64,000 nt of DNA from Glaciihabitans sp. dw_435 (GCF_018449675.1 NZ_JAAVUZ010000007.1:112774-176773); one strand, 5' to 3'. Shown: positions 17,991-27,138, counted from the first letter of the stretch. Numbers and translations: made by a program. The notes: generated by a model not told the origin, from the letters alone.

Positions 17991-20282
17991 ATGGCCACAT
18001 CGCACGCACGCTTCGGCGCCCTCGCAGCAGGCCTCGGCCTGTGCCTGGTCCTGTCCTCGGTGACCGCAACCCTGCCGGCTGCCGCCGCGGGTGTGACGTC
18101 CGCCGCCGTGACTGCCGTCGCTCCGAAGCCCGTCGCCTCGGCGACCGACGGATCGTCCGAGACCACGCAGATGGGCAGTTACGCGGACTCGAAGTTCGCC
18201 GCGGCAGCGAAGAAGCTCCCCGCGCCGTTGCTGCAGGCCCTCAGCCGCGACCTGGACCAGTCCGGAGCCACCTACCTCGCGCAGGCAAAGGCCGCGACCG
18301 ATGCCGTGGGCGTCGTCGACTCCCTCGCGAGCGCGGGCGTCGACATCGAGGGCTCGCGCGTCGAGGGCACCAAGCTTGTCGTCAATGTCCGGACAGCGGA
18401 TGACGCGGCCGCCGTCACCGCCGCGGGCGCCATCGCGGACCGCTCAGCCCCCGAGGTCTTCTCGTCGGCCGGCAAGACCTACTACACCGCCTCCGACATC
18501 TACGACGGCAGTGGATATCTCGTGCGCGACTACGACGTCACCCAGTGCTCCGTCGGGTTCACCGGCGTCATCCCGGCCTCCCAGCAGCACACCTTCGCCA
18601 CCGCCGGCCACTGCCTCGCGGGCACCTCGTCGTCGGCCACCGTGTACCCGGTGAACCCTGCGACCCCCAAGCTGGTGTCGGTACCCAGCCAGATCGGCAG
18701 TGAAATGGGTGCCCTGTACCCGGGTTCCGTGGCGTTCGGCGGCGGGTTCGACAGCAGCATCGTCGCGTTGACCTCGACGGCTGCCGTAGCGAAGGCGGCC
18801 GTGGCAACCTGGGGCGGCGGCAAGGGCAGCCTGCTCTCCTCCGCACCGCTGGCGGTGCTCGGCCAGACCAAGGCAATCGTCGGTGCGACCCTCTGCAAGT
18901 CGGGTAGCCGTACGGGCTGGACCTGCGGCAAGGTCCTCGCCGTCGACCAAACCGTTCACGTGGACGATGGCGAGCCCAAGACCGTTAACTCGATCATCGC
19001 CACCACCTGCATCCTCCCCGGTGACAGCGGCGGCGCTGCCGTCATCGGCCAGCTCGCCGTCGGCATCAACTCCACGACCACGAGCGCGACGGACTGCACC
19101 GCCCGCGACTACGACGCAGGGTTCTTCCCGATGGTCTCCGCCACCAAGAAGAGCGTTCAGGCCCGCTACGGAGCCGGCTGGGAGCTGTCCGTCGGCGTCC
19201 CGACGCCCGTCGTGACATCCAGCGCCGCAACGATTGGCGCGGACGGAATCATCCAGGGCACGCTCTCGAGCGCCAACGCGAACCACACCGTCGAGCTCTA
19301 CCTCGACGGATCAGCCACCCCGATGGCGAGCGCGTCCGCGGCATCCGGTTCCTGGACGCTGTCGCTGCCCGGCGTCGCCGCCGGCACCCACTCCTACCGG
19401 GTCGTCGCGCGCTGGTCCACCTCGTCAGTGTCAAACCCCGTCGTCGGAACCTTCTCCAACTCCGTCGTGCTGCAGAAGATGAGCGCCGGCATCGCGCAGG
19501 TCGTCGGAACGCCCCGCGTGGGTGCAACCCTCACCGCCGTCGTGAAGTCCGTGTCGCCCGCCGCGGAGTCGTACTCGTACCGCTGGCGCTCCAACGGTGT
19601 GACGGTCGGTGCTAACCGAAGCACGTACATCCCGAGCCCCGGACAAGCAGGCAAGCGCATCGACGTGATCGTGACAGTCCGCCACAGCGGATACGTCGCC
19701 CTCATCCGTAACGCCGTGCAGACCAAGCCCCTCGCCGTCGCACCCATGGTCACGTCATTGCCGAAGGTGGTCGGGCCGCCGAACGTCGGTCAGATTTTGC
19801 GAGCGGATGTCTCGGCCTGGCGTCCCACCACGGCAACCTTCCGTTACCAGTGGCTGCGCAACGGTAAGACGATCCCGAGGGCGACCCACTCGACGTACCG
19901 CCTGGTCGCCGCGGACAAGGGCAAGCACGTCGACGTGCGCGTCTCGGCGACGCAGGGTGGTTATGCCCCGGCCACGAAGACCTCCGTCACCCGAATCCTG
20001 ACGGCCAATCCGCTGCTCACGAAGTCGCCGGTGCCCCACGTCGTCGGCACACCCGCGGTCGGATCGGTGCTGACCGCGTCCGCCGGAGTGTGGGCTCCGA
20101 AGGGCGTTGCGCTGAGCTACCGCTGGCGCGTCAATGGCGTACTGCTCGCGAAGGCGTCCGGCCGCACCTATACGATCCCGGCCGCTGCCCGCGGCAAGGT
20201 CATCTCGGTGACCGTGACCGGAACCAAGAAGGGGTACTACCCGGCCAGTCGCACCAGCCCGGCGACTGCACGGGTGCGCTAA
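17991..20282 (+). CDS. Secreted chymotrypsin-family serine protease with C-terminal Ig-like repeats
   Basis: This 763-residue protein has a signal peptide (about 1-33), an apparent propeptide (about 34-175) and a streptogrisin/alpha-lytic-like S1 domain. The triad is H207 (TAGHC), D254 (GGFDSSIV) and S346 (LPGDSGGAA). A linker with a beta-sandwich (about 400-490) is followed by three repeats of about 90 residues, each starting VVG-P-VG and containing YRW or YQW. The protein is probably exported and bound to the wall or released. It interrupts the usual smc-ftsY adjacency. Confidence 0.9.
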   Translation: MATSHARFGALAAGLGLCLVLSSVTATLPAAAAGVTSAAVTAVAPKPVASATDGSSETTQMGSYADSKFAAAAKKLPAPLLQALSRDLDQSGATYLAQAKAATDAVGVVDSLASAGVDIEGSRVEGTKLVVNVRTADDAAAVTAAGAIADRSAPEVFSSAGKTYYTASDIYDGSGYLVRDYDVTQCSVGFTGVIPASQQHTFATAGHCLAGTSSSATVYPVNPATPKLVSVPSQIGSEMGALYPGSVAFGGGFDSSIVALTSTAAVAKAAVATWGGGKGSLLSSAPLAVLGQTKAIVGATLCKSGSRTGWTCGKVLAVDQTVHVDDGEPKTVNSIIATTCILPGDSGGAAVIGQLAVGINSTTTSATDCTARDYDAGFFPMVSATKKSVQARYGAGWELSVGVPTPVVTSSAATIGADGIIQGTLSSANANHTVELYLDGSATPMASASAASGSWTLSLPGVAAGTHSYRVVARWSTSSVSNPVVGTFSNSVVLQKMSAGIAQVVGTPRVGATLTAVVKSVSPAAESYSYRWRSNGVTVGANRSTYIPSPGQAGKRIDVIVTVRHSGYVALIRNAVQTKPLAVAPMVTSLPKVVGPPNVGQILRADVSAWRPTTATFRYQWLRNGKTIPRATHSTYRLVAADKGKHVDVRVSATQGGYAPATKTSVTRILTANPLLTKSPVPHVVGTPAVGSVLTASAGVWAPKGVALSYRWRVNGVLLAKASGRTYTIPAAARGKVISVTVTGTKKGYYPASRTSPATARVR

Positions 20283-20288
20283 GCCTCC

Positions 20289-20294
20289 TAAGCT
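20289..20294 (+). promoter_or_regulatory. -10 element of ftsY (leaderless type)
   Basis: TAAGCT ends 6 bases before the ftsY ATG at 20301; there is no Shine-Dalgarno sequence. The hexamer lies just after the protease stop codon. Confidence 0.6.
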
Positions 20295-20300
20295 GTCTGC

Positions 20301-21170
20301 ATGGCTTCACCGTGGTCTCTGTCCAATGCCCTGCGCGGAATGTTCGCGAAAAAAACTATCGACGACGAAACGTGGACGGACCTCGAAGACGCGCTGCTGT
20401 CCGCTGACTTCGGTCCGGACATCACCGACGCCGTCGTCGACGAACTGCGCGCAAACGTCGCCAAGTACAAGACGACGGATCCCGCCGACCTGCGCCGCAT
20501 GCTCCGCGAGACGCTCGAGGAACGCCTCACGCGTCTCGACTCCACGCTGAAGCTCACCGACCGGCCGGCAGTCGTGCTCGTCGTCGGCGTCAACGGCGTC
20601 GGCAAGACGACGACCATCGGCAAGTTCTCCAAGTTCCTCACGAACTACGGTCGTTCGGTTATCGTCGGTGCCGCGGACACGTTCCGTGCGGCAGCGGTTG
20701 ACCAGCTCGCGACGTGGGCCGAACGCGGCGGGGCATCCATTCAGCGCCCGCAGCAGCAGGGCCAGGACCCGGCGTCCGTGGCATTCCAGACCGTCGAGCG
20801 CGCCCAGCGTGAGGGCATCGAGATCGTGCTGATCGACACCGCTGGGCGCCTGCAGACCAAGAGCGGCCTGATGGACGAGCTCAGCAAGATCCGCCGCGTG
20901 ATCGAGAAGCAGACGACGATCGCCGAGGTCCTCCTCGTGCTGGATGCCACCACGGGCCAGAACGGCCTGTCGCAGGCCGAGGCCTTCATCGAGCACGCGG
21001 GAGTCACCGGGCTCGTGATCACCAAGCTGGATGGTTCGGCGAAGGGTGGCTTCGTGCTCGCGGTGCAGGAGCGCACGGGCATCCCGATCAAGCTCGTTGG
21101 TCAGGGCGAGGGAATCGGCGACCTCACCGGTTTCACGCCCCACGTGTTTGTTCAGAACCTGATCGGTTAG
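20301..21170 (+). CDS. ftsY: Signal recognition particle receptor FtsY
   Basis: This 289-residue SRP GTPase docks ribosome-SRP complexes at the membrane. It is almost only the NG domain: a four-helix N domain (about 1-85), G1 GVNGVGKTT (96-104), G3-region IDTAGRLQ and G4 TKLDGSAKGG. The acidic A domain or N-terminal membrane helix of many homologues is missing, so membrane contact must rest on the N-domain amphipathic segment. It is followed 2 bases later by a small membrane protein gene. Confidence 0.96.
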   Translation: MASPWSLSNALRGMFAKKTIDDETWTDLEDALLSADFGPDITDAVVDELRANVAKYKTTDPADLRRMLRETLEERLTRLDSTLKLTDRPAVVLVVGVNGVGKTTTIGKFSKFLTNYGRSVIVGAADTFRAAAVDQLATWAERGGASIQRPQQQGQDPASVAFQTVERAQREGIEIVLIDTAGRLQTKSGLMDELSKIRRVIEKQTTIAEVLLVLDATTGQNGLSQAEAFIEHAGVTGLVITKLDGSAKGGFVLAVQERTGIPIKLVGQGEGIGDLTGFTPHVFVQNLIG

Positions 21171-21172
21171 TC

Positions 21173-21481
21173 ATGAGTGAGAGCGAGCGACCACCTCTCC
21201 GCGGTGTTTCGCGCGTCGTCTCGCTGGCCGCCATCACGTTCGCGATCTTTGCGGGCACGCTCTTCATCGTGATCATCGTGTTGGGCAGCGGCGGATCGCG
21301 AAGCGTTGCGGAGGTGTTCGGCCCCGTCGCGATAGGAGCGACGGTGCTCGGACTCATCACCGCCATTTGGGCACTGTTCGGTGCACGCACCCGCACCCTC
21401 GGCATCATTACGTTGCTCGTCTTGGTGCCCTGCGTGGTGCTGTCTCTACTTCGACTCGTTGCCATGGCATCGGTGGCCTGA
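21173..21481 (+). CDS. Small membrane protein, unknown function
   Basis: This 102-residue protein has three hydrophobic segments (about 15-38, 44-65, 75-98) and a short polar N-terminus. It starts 2 bases after ftsY and is followed after 1 base by another small membrane protein gene, so it is probably co-transcribed. I recognise no family motif. Confidence 0.65.
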   Translation: MSESERPPLRGVSRVVSLAAITFAIFAGTLFIVIIVLGSGGSRSVAEVFGPVAIGATVLGLITAIWALFGARTRTLGIITLLVLVPCVVLSLLRLVAMASVA

Positions 21482-21482
21482 C

Positions 21483-21794
21483 GTGGCCGAGACCCGAACG
21501 CGGCCCGGCGTTCTTGCCCCGATCCTCACGATCCTCGCCGGGATCGTCGGAGCCGGGCTCCTCTACATCGCCCTCGCGGTGGGCGTCGGCGTCGCGCTGA
21601 GTGGGAACGGCAGCGGGGCCGACGGCTACGTGATCATGTTCATCGCCGGCGGACTGCTGGTGCTCGGCACGATCGTTGCGGGGCTGTTCGGACTCCTGCG
21701 TTCGGGTCGCCGCGTGCTGTGGGGCATCGCGCTCGGTATCGGACTGGTGCCACTGGCTGTCATCGTTTTACTCGTCATCGACGGCAGGGGGTAG
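21483..21794 (+). CDS. Small membrane protein, unknown function
   Basis: Starting from the GTG at 21483, this 103-residue protein has three predicted membrane helices rich in Gly, Ala, Ile and Val. I prefer this start to the longer frame from 21381, because that extension overlaps the previous gene extensively and is not hydrophobic. It is the second of a run of small membrane proteins behind ftsY. Confidence 0.6.
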   Translation: MAETRTRPGVLAPILTILAGIVGAGLLYIALAVGVGVALSGNGSGADGYVIMFIAGGLLVLGTIVAGLFGLLRSGRRVLWGIALGIGLVPLAVIVLLVIDGRG

Positions 21795-21797
21795 CCC

Positions 21798-22007
21798 GTG
21801 ACATCCATTCCTGGCTGGATCGAACTTGTGATCGGAGTCGTCCTCATCGTGGCGGCGATAACGCTGCTGGTTGTCTCGACGTTTCGCACGGCCGCCTTTC
21901 GCCGCACCAACCTGAACGACCCGGTGCCGGGAGCGCGCGCCCTCTACGCCGCGGCGATGACCGTCGCCGTCATTGGCCTGGTGCTGCTCTTCTTCGCAAT
22001 CAACTGA
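21798..22007 (+). CDS. Small membrane protein, unknown function
   Basis: This 69-residue protein has an N-terminal helix (about 7-26) and a C-terminal helix (about 48-67) separated by a polar loop. The GTG start is 3 bases after the preceding stop. I recognise no motif. The tight spacing suggests it belongs to the same transcript as the two genes before it. Confidence 0.55.
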   Translation: MTSIPGWIELVIGVVLIVAAITLLVVSTFRTAAFRRTNLNDPVPGARALYAAAMTVAVIGLVLLFFAIN

Positions 22008-22116
22008 CGCGTCATCCCTGCGAAGCCCTCGCGACGTTAGGTAGTACCTCCCGCGACAGCCCGGGTAGTTCGCTCGGCTGACGCGGCTGCCATGTCCGCG
22101 GTGGTTGGGTGAATGC

Positions 22117-22518
22117 ATGCCGATCGACTCTCAGATATCCGACCCGTTGCCGCACGACAGGCCCACGGCGTACGCGCCATCGACGGCGATGGTGATTCGC
22201 ACGCGGATCATGAGATCTCGCCTGCCGTTGACCATCACCAGCCTGGTGATAACCGCGATCGCGCTGGCCATCGAACTGGCCCTGCGATACGCGACCGATC
22301 CGACGATCCACCCGTATCACGACAACGACGACATGCCGCTGGGTCGCCTGGGTGTGATGGTGGTCATGTTCACAGCGTTTCCCGCGGGCGCGCTCGTGCT
22401 CGTGGTGGGGATCCTGACGGTGTGCCTCCACCGGCGGTGGTGGCCCGCGTGGGTCGCCGCGATCCTCTCCATCGTGCCGCTCGCGGCGATGTACACGGGA
22501 AACGTGTTGCTGTTCTAG
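22117..22518 (+). CDS. Membrane protein, unknown function
   Basis: This 133-residue protein has a polar N-terminus (about 1-28) followed by three hydrophobic segments. I use ATG 22117; a TTG at 22105 in the same frame is less likely. It is separated from the preceding small genes by about 110 bases, so it may have its own promoter. I cannot assign a function. Confidence 0.55.
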   Translation: MPIDSQISDPLPHDRPTAYAPSTAMVIRTRIMRSRLPLTITSLVITAIALAIELALRYATDPTIHPYHDNDDMPLGRLGVMVVMFTAFPAGALVLVVGILTVCLHRRWWPAWVAAILSIVPLAAMYTGNVLLF

Positions 22519-22543
22519 GCGCCCGGCGGCGCCTCCTCACCGC

Positions 22544-23056
22544 CTACAGCGTGAGATGCGCCCGGGACAGCTGCACGTAGCCGTGCGCGTTCTGACGAAG
22601 CCCCTCCACCTCGTCGTCGGTCAGCTGCCGCTTGACCCTGGCAGGAATGCCCGCGACCAGCGACCGCGGCGGGATGACCGTGTCCTCCAGCACCACGGAC
22701 CCGGCCGCCACCAGCGACTCGCGCCCCACCACCGCACGATTCAGCACGGTCGCACTCATGCCAATGAGGCATCCATCCTCGATCGTGCAGCCATGGATCA
22801 CCGCGCCGTGCCCGACGCTGACCCCGTGCCCGATAACGACCGGAGCACCGGCGTCGCAGTGCACCACGACGTTGTCCTGCAGGTTCGAGCGAGCCCCGAG
22901 CGTGATCGCGTCCCGGTCGCCGCGCAGAACGGCGCCGTAGAACACGCTGGACTCCTCGCCCAGCGTCACCGCGCCAATGATCGTCGCGCTCGCAGCCACG
23001 AACGCTGTGGGATGAATCACGGGGGACACCCCGCCGAAGGGATGAACGGTAGCCAT
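22544..23056 (-). CDS. Gamma-carbonic anhydrase-like hexapeptide-repeat protein
   Basis: This 170-residue left-handed beta-helix protein has hexapeptide repeats from about 15 to 130. The three zinc histidines expected for gamma-class carbonic anhydrases are visible at H66, H83 and H88 (VVHCDAG ... SVGHGAVIHG). Close relatives include PaaY/YrdA-like proteins, which are often annotated as gamma-carbonic anhydrases without proven activity. It is transcribed opposite to its neighbours. Confidence 0.85.
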   Translation of the reverse strand: MATVHPFGGVSPVIHPTAFVAASATIIGAVTLGEESSVFYGAVLRGDRDAITLGARSNLQDNVVVHCDAGAPVVIGHGVSVGHGAVIHGCTIEDGCLIGMSATVLNRAVVGRESLVAAGSVVLEDTVIPPRSLVAGIPARVKRQLTDDEVEGLRQNAHGYVQLSRAHLTL

Positions 23057-23129
23057 GCACTCAGGCTAGGCGCAGGACAGCGGATGACGCCGCCACCGCA
23101 ACGGGATATGCCTGCCACCGGCTGCCCAA

Positions 23130-23135
23130 TAGGGT
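23130..23135 (+). promoter_or_regulatory. -10 element of the 23142 gene (leaderless type)
   Basis: TAGGGT ends 6 bases before ATG 23142, with no Shine-Dalgarno sequence between. Confidence 0.5.
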
Positions 23136-23141
23136 GCCACC

Positions 23142-23681
23142 ATGCCGAATCCGTCCGCGCGCAGACCGAGTCCCTTCGAGGGTGAGCCGGCACCGTTGCC
23201 GTCGTCCATCCCGCAGGGCAGCGCTCAGTACGTCGTGCCCAGGCAAGGGGCGGATGTCGCACCCGTGCGTCACGCCGAAGGATACGAGTGGTTCGCACTT
23301 CACCTCTGGGCCGAATCGGATGCGACGGAGGCGCACCGGCCCGGCATCGCGTCAGCGGCCACAGATTTTCTCGAGGCTGCCGACACATCCGCAATGCTGA
23401 CAGGCCGCATCGCACGCCTCGATCGCGTGGCCCGGATCATTGGCGATAACGGTTCGCTGCTCCTCCGCGACGTGGCGCTGTTGAGATCGGCGGCGGTGTT
23501 CTACGGCAACGCGCTCATTGAGTGTCTGCCCGAGGCTCACTGGGTGGCTTTCGGTGAGAGGGATCCAGAAGTCTGGATCGACCGTCAGGCAGGCCTCGCT
23601 GTTGTCCCATTCGTGGCACGACTGGCGGAAGGCCGGAGCGAAGGTCAGGCGATCATCAGGACGCACTTCGGGCTCGAATGA
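23142..23681 (+). CDS. Hypothetical cytoplasmic protein
   Basis: This 179-residue protein is of unknown function, with no signal peptide or membrane segment. The N-terminal 30 residues are proline-rich; the rest is predicted alpha/beta with a hydrophobic central region (LLLRDVALLRSAAVFYGNAL). Start and leaderless-type -10 agree well, which supports a real gene. It sits next to the HNH endonuclease gene but shows no visible link to it. Confidence 0.55.
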   Translation: MPNPSARRPSPFEGEPAPLPSSIPQGSAQYVVPRQGADVAPVRHAEGYEWFALHLWAESDATEAHRPGIASAATDFLEAADTSAMLTGRIARLDRVARIIGDNGSLLLRDVALLRSAAVFYGNALIECLPEAHWVAFGERDPEVWIDRQAGLAVVPFVARLAEGRSEGQAIIRTHFGLE

Positions 23682-23804
23682 TCGCCCACGTTCCCAGTCC
23701 TTCCCAAACTTTTTTGCCACGAGTTATCCCCAGAACCCCCAGAAACGGCGGATTTTGGCGTGATTTGGCCTCGGATTGTCGGCGGCTATTGAAAGCCTTA
23801 AGCC

Positions 23805-25244
23805 ATGGAAAACGCCACCCACCCGGTCTTCGGGCTCCTCGAAACGGCCAGCAACTTGCTGGTCGAGGCAGCCGCGTATGCCGTGGGCACGTTTACCGAT
23901 GACGACCTCACATCGCTGATTTCCCGAACGGAAGAAGCCGGTCGACTGATCGACGCGATGCGTGCCTCCGGCGCGGCAGAGATGGCCGAGCGCTCGCGCT
24001 ACGAGCTGGGAGACGAGGGTCTGTCGTTCCGACTCGGCCACCGCAAGCCTCAGCATGCAATCGAATCCCTCGCCCGGGTGTCCGAGGCAGAGGCTTTCCG
24101 CCGCATGCGTTTGGGGAAGGCGATCGCACCGCGTCAGGTGAGCCCGGGAGTCTTCCTTCCCCCGACCTACCCGGTCGTTTCGGCCGCGGTGCAATCCGGG
24201 CGGCTCGGCGTGGAATCCGCCGGTCACATCCTCAAGGCACTCGATGTTTCCGCCCCTCACGCCGATAGCGCCGACCTCGCCGAAGCCGAGACTCAACTGG
24301 TGATGGAGGGGCAATATGCCGGCGCCGACAGCATCAAGGTGCAGGCGTCGGTGTGGGTAGCGGCACTCGACCCCGATGGCGCAGAGCCGCGGGACGAAGA
24401 CATCCGATCCCGCCGAGGTTTCTGGCAGTCGCGCGGCAAAGATGGAATGACAAAGAATGTGTGGATGACCGGACCGGTCGAGACCGCCCGCATCAACGAA
24501 ATCCTCATCGAAGCCGACAAGGCATCCATCCCGCGTTTTCTCTCCGAGGAAGACAGGGCACAAGGGTCGACCACCGTTCCCGTCGATGACGGTTCCGGCG
24601 ACGAGCGGGTGGAATTCGTGGCGGATCCCCGAACCCGGGCTCAACGCCACAGCGATGTGTTGTTCGGCATGCTCGGCGCTGGAATGCGGGCAAGCGCCGA
24701 CGAGACCGGCGGTGTGCGCAGCACCACGACAGTCCTGGCAGTTGCGACCGTCGCCGACCTCGAAGCCGGTATCGGAACGGGGTGGATCGACACGGCAGAA
24801 GAGCCTGTCTCCATCGAGACCATCAAGGAGCTCGCCTGCAGCGATGGCTACCAGACGATCCTCCTCGGTCGGTTTGGCGAGGTTCTCTATCTCGGCAAGA
24901 AGCCCCGGCTGTTCTCCCCGGCTCAGGCCAGGGCCCTCGCGGTGAGAGACGGAGGGTGCTGCTGGCCAGGGTGCCCCGAACCACCCCGACGGTGCGAACC
25001 CCACCACGTGATCGAATACCAATACGGCGGGCCAACCGACATCAACAACGCGATGTTGTTCTGCGAAGCACACCACCACATGCTTCACCGATCGGCCTTC
25101 ACCGTGAAGATGGTCGACGGGCGACCCGCCCTCATCGCCCCACCTTGGCTGGATCCCCAGCAGGAACTGCAGCCACTGGGTAAATCCCGGATCCAGCTGA
25201 CTTCCAGCGTGAGATCCCGCCTCAACAGCAAGCGGCGGACGTAA
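23805..25244 (+). CDS. DUF222/13E12-repeat HNH endonuclease-like protein
   Basis: This 479-residue protein has an N-terminal helical DUF222 domain (about 15-350) and a C-terminal HNH nuclease motif. The motif spans about residues 381-430: CCWPGCPEPPRRCEPHHVIE, then YQYGGPTDINNAMLFCEAHH. Such proteins are abundant, often multicopy, in actinobacteria (the mycobacterial 13E12 repeat family), and their biological role is unsettled. It lies between ftsY and ffh behind an AT-richer stretch (23700-23800), which fits later insertion into the backbone. Confidence 0.88.
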   Translation: MENATHPVFGLLETASNLLVEAAAYAVGTFTDDDLTSLISRTEEAGRLIDAMRASGAAEMAERSRYELGDEGLSFRLGHRKPQHAIESLARVSEAEAFRRMRLGKAIAPRQVSPGVFLPPTYPVVSAAVQSGRLGVESAGHILKALDVSAPHADSADLAEAETQLVMEGQYAGADSIKVQASVWVAALDPDGAEPRDEDIRSRRGFWQSRGKDGMTKNVWMTGPVETARINEILIEADKASIPRFLSEEDRAQGSTTVPVDDGSGDERVEFVADPRTRAQRHSDVLFGMLGAGMRASADETGGVRSTTTVLAVATVADLEAGIGTGWIDTAEEPVSIETIKELACSDGYQTILLGRFGEVLYLGKKPRLFSPAQARALAVRDGGCCWPGCPEPPRRCEPHHVIEYQYGGPTDINNAMLFCEAHHHMLHRSAFTVKMVDGRPALIAPPWLDPQQELQPLGKSRIQLTSSVRSRLNSKRRT

Positions 25245-25383
25245 TCCGGTCCGCAGTACCCGTGTGCCCACTCGCCCTTCGTCGCTGCCGCTACGGGCGC
25301 GGATTTCGCTCACGGCGTGCGCCCGGAGCGCACCCGGCGCCATATCCAGACCTGGTCGTCAGCCAGCCTCGTCACCGAGCGGT

Positions 25384-25389
25384 TAAACT
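25384..25389 (+). promoter_or_regulatory. -10 element of ffh (leaderless type)
   Basis: TAAACT ends 9 bases before ATG 25399, with no Shine-Dalgarno sequence. A nearly identical hexamer precedes the antiporter at 61198. Confidence 0.6.
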
Positions 25390-25398
25390 AACTGCACC

Positions 25399-26961
25399 AT
25401 GGCCAGTTTCGGAAACCTCTCAGATCGCCTCTCGGCAACCTTCAAGAACCTTCGCGGCAAGGGCAAGCTCAGCCCCGCCGACGTCGACGGCACCGTTCGC
25501 GAGATTCGTCGCGCCCTGCTCGACGCTGACGTCGCGCTCGAGGTCGTCAAGGAGTTCACGGGCAAGGTCCGCGAGCGTGCCCTCGGCGACGAGGTCTCCA
25601 AGGCACTCAACCCCGCGCAGCAGGTCGTCCAGATCGTCAACGAGGAACTCGTCACGATCCTCGGTGGCCAGCAGCGCCGCCTCGAATTCTCCAAGCAGCC
25701 CCCGACGATCATCATGCTCGCCGGTCTGCAGGGTGCCGGTAAGACGACGCTCGCCGGCAAGCTCGCCAAGTGGCTCGCCAAGGACAACCACACTCCGCTG
25801 CTGGTCGCGGCCGACCTCCAGCGCCCCAACGCCGTCACCCAGCTGCAGGTTGTCGGCGAGCAGGCCGGAGTGCCGGTCTTTGCTCCCGAGCCCGGCAATG
25901 GCAAGGGAAACCCGGTCAAGGTTGCCAAGGACGCGATCAAGTTCGCGAAGGACAAGCAGTACGACGTTGTCATCGTTGACACCGCCGGACGGCTCGGTGT
26001 CGACGCCGAACTGATGAAGCAGGCCGCGGATATCCGCAAGGCCATCAACCCCGATGAAGTTCTCTTCGTGATTGACGCGATGATCGGTCAGGACGCTGTC
26101 GCGACGGCAAAGGCGTTCCAGACCGGCGTCGACTTCACCGGCGTCGTGCTGTCCAAGCTCGATGGCGACGCACGCGGTGGTGCCGCGCTGTCCGTGGCAT
26201 CCGTCACCGGCCGTCCCATCATCTTTGCCTCCACGGGTGAGGGCCTCGACGACTTCGAGCCCTTCTACCCCGACCGCATGGCGAGCCGAATCCTCGACCT
26301 CGGTGACATCCTGTCCCTCATCGAGCAGGCCCAGGAGGCCTTCGACGAGGAGGAGTCGCGCAAGGTCGCCGAGAAGTTCATGACCGACAGCTTCACGCTG
26401 GAGGACTTCCTCAGCCAGATGCAGCAGCTCAAGAAAATGGGCTCCATCAAGAACATGCTCGGGATGATCCCTGGCGCCCGCGGTATGCGCGAACAGCTCG
26501 AGAACTTCGACGAGAGCGAAATCACGCGCACCGAGGCGATCATCCAGTCGATGACTCCCATGGAGCGTCGTCAGCCCAAGGTGCTCAACGGTTCCCGTCG
26601 TGTTCGCATCGCCCGCGGTGCCGGTACGACAGTGACCGAGGTCAACGGCCTCGTGAACCGCTTCGAGCAGGCGGCCAAGATGATGAAGACCGTAGCCAAG
26701 GGCGGAATGCCCCAGGTTCCCGGAATGGGGCCGATTCCCGGCGCGAAGTTCGGCGGCGGCAAGGCGAAGCCCCAGGCCAAGAAGGGCTCGAAGTCGGGAA
26801 ACCCCGCCAAGCGTGCCGCGGAAAACGCGGCGCTGGCGGCCGGCACCAAGCCCGGGACATCCGAAGCTCCCGCCGGTTCGGGCTTCGGACTCGCAGGCAA
26901 GAAGTCTGGTGGACCGACCGAGGACGAGCTCGCGTCGTTGCAGAAGTTCCTCGGCCGTTAG
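25399..26961 (+). CDS. ffh: Signal recognition particle protein Ffh
   Basis: This 520-residue SRP54 homologue recognises signal sequences on nascent chains and pairs with FtsY. It has an N domain (1-95), a G domain with GLQGAGKTT (109-117), IVDTAGRLG and SKLDGDARGG, and a methionine-rich M domain (about 325-440) that binds SRP RNA and signal peptides. The C-terminal 80 residues are a Lys/Ala/Gly/Pro-rich tail. SRP RNA itself is not seen in this window. Confidence 0.97.
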   Translation: MASFGNLSDRLSATFKNLRGKGKLSPADVDGTVREIRRALLDADVALEVVKEFTGKVRERALGDEVSKALNPAQQVVQIVNEELVTILGGQQRRLEFSKQPPTIIMLAGLQGAGKTTLAGKLAKWLAKDNHTPLLVAADLQRPNAVTQLQVVGEQAGVPVFAPEPGNGKGNPVKVAKDAIKFAKDKQYDVVIVDTAGRLGVDAELMKQAADIRKAINPDEVLFVIDAMIGQDAVATAKAFQTGVDFTGVVLSKLDGDARGGAALSVASVTGRPIIFASTGEGLDDFEPFYPDRMASRILDLGDILSLIEQAQEAFDEEESRKVAEKFMTDSFTLEDFLSQMQQLKKMGSIKNMLGMIPGARGMREQLENFDESEITRTEAIIQSMTPMERRQPKVLNGSRRVRIARGAGTTVTEVNGLVNRFEQAAKMMKTVAKGGMPQVPGMGPIPGAKFGGGKAKPQAKKGSKSGNPAKRAAENAALAAGTKPGTSEAPAGSGFGLAGKKSGGPTEDELASLQKFLGR

Positions 26962-27072
26962 GCGGCACGCTCGACGCGGAAGGCGCGTTGGCAATTCGCG
27001 GTGGTCGGAAACAGTGTGTGTCGATCCCTATCCGAGGTGAGTGCATCTCAATAGGATGGGCGACCACAGACG

Positions 27073-27101
27073 TTGTCCCGGATTCGAGCGCGCCCTAGGC
27101 T
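27073..27101 (+). promoter_or_regulatory. Promoter of the glycosyltransferase gene
   Basis: TTGTCC (27073-27078) and TAGGCT (27096-27101) are separated by 17 bases, a good sigma-70-type match. Transcription would start at about 27108, giving a leader of about 30 bases that carries GGAAG before the GTG. Confidence 0.6.
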
Positions 27102-27138
27102 CGCAGGGACTCCTCGCACGCTGACGGAAGGCATACCC

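Noticed and set aside
13947..18005. Minus-strand open frames of 514 and 548 codons opposite smc
   Set aside because: Both are shadows of the Ala/Glu/Arg-rich coiled-coil coding sequence, without motifs or plausible starts.
25262..26014. Plus-strand frame of 250 codons overlapping the start of ffh
   Set aside because: It is an Arg/Ser/Pro-rich frame-shifted reading of the ffh coding sequence and has no domain features.
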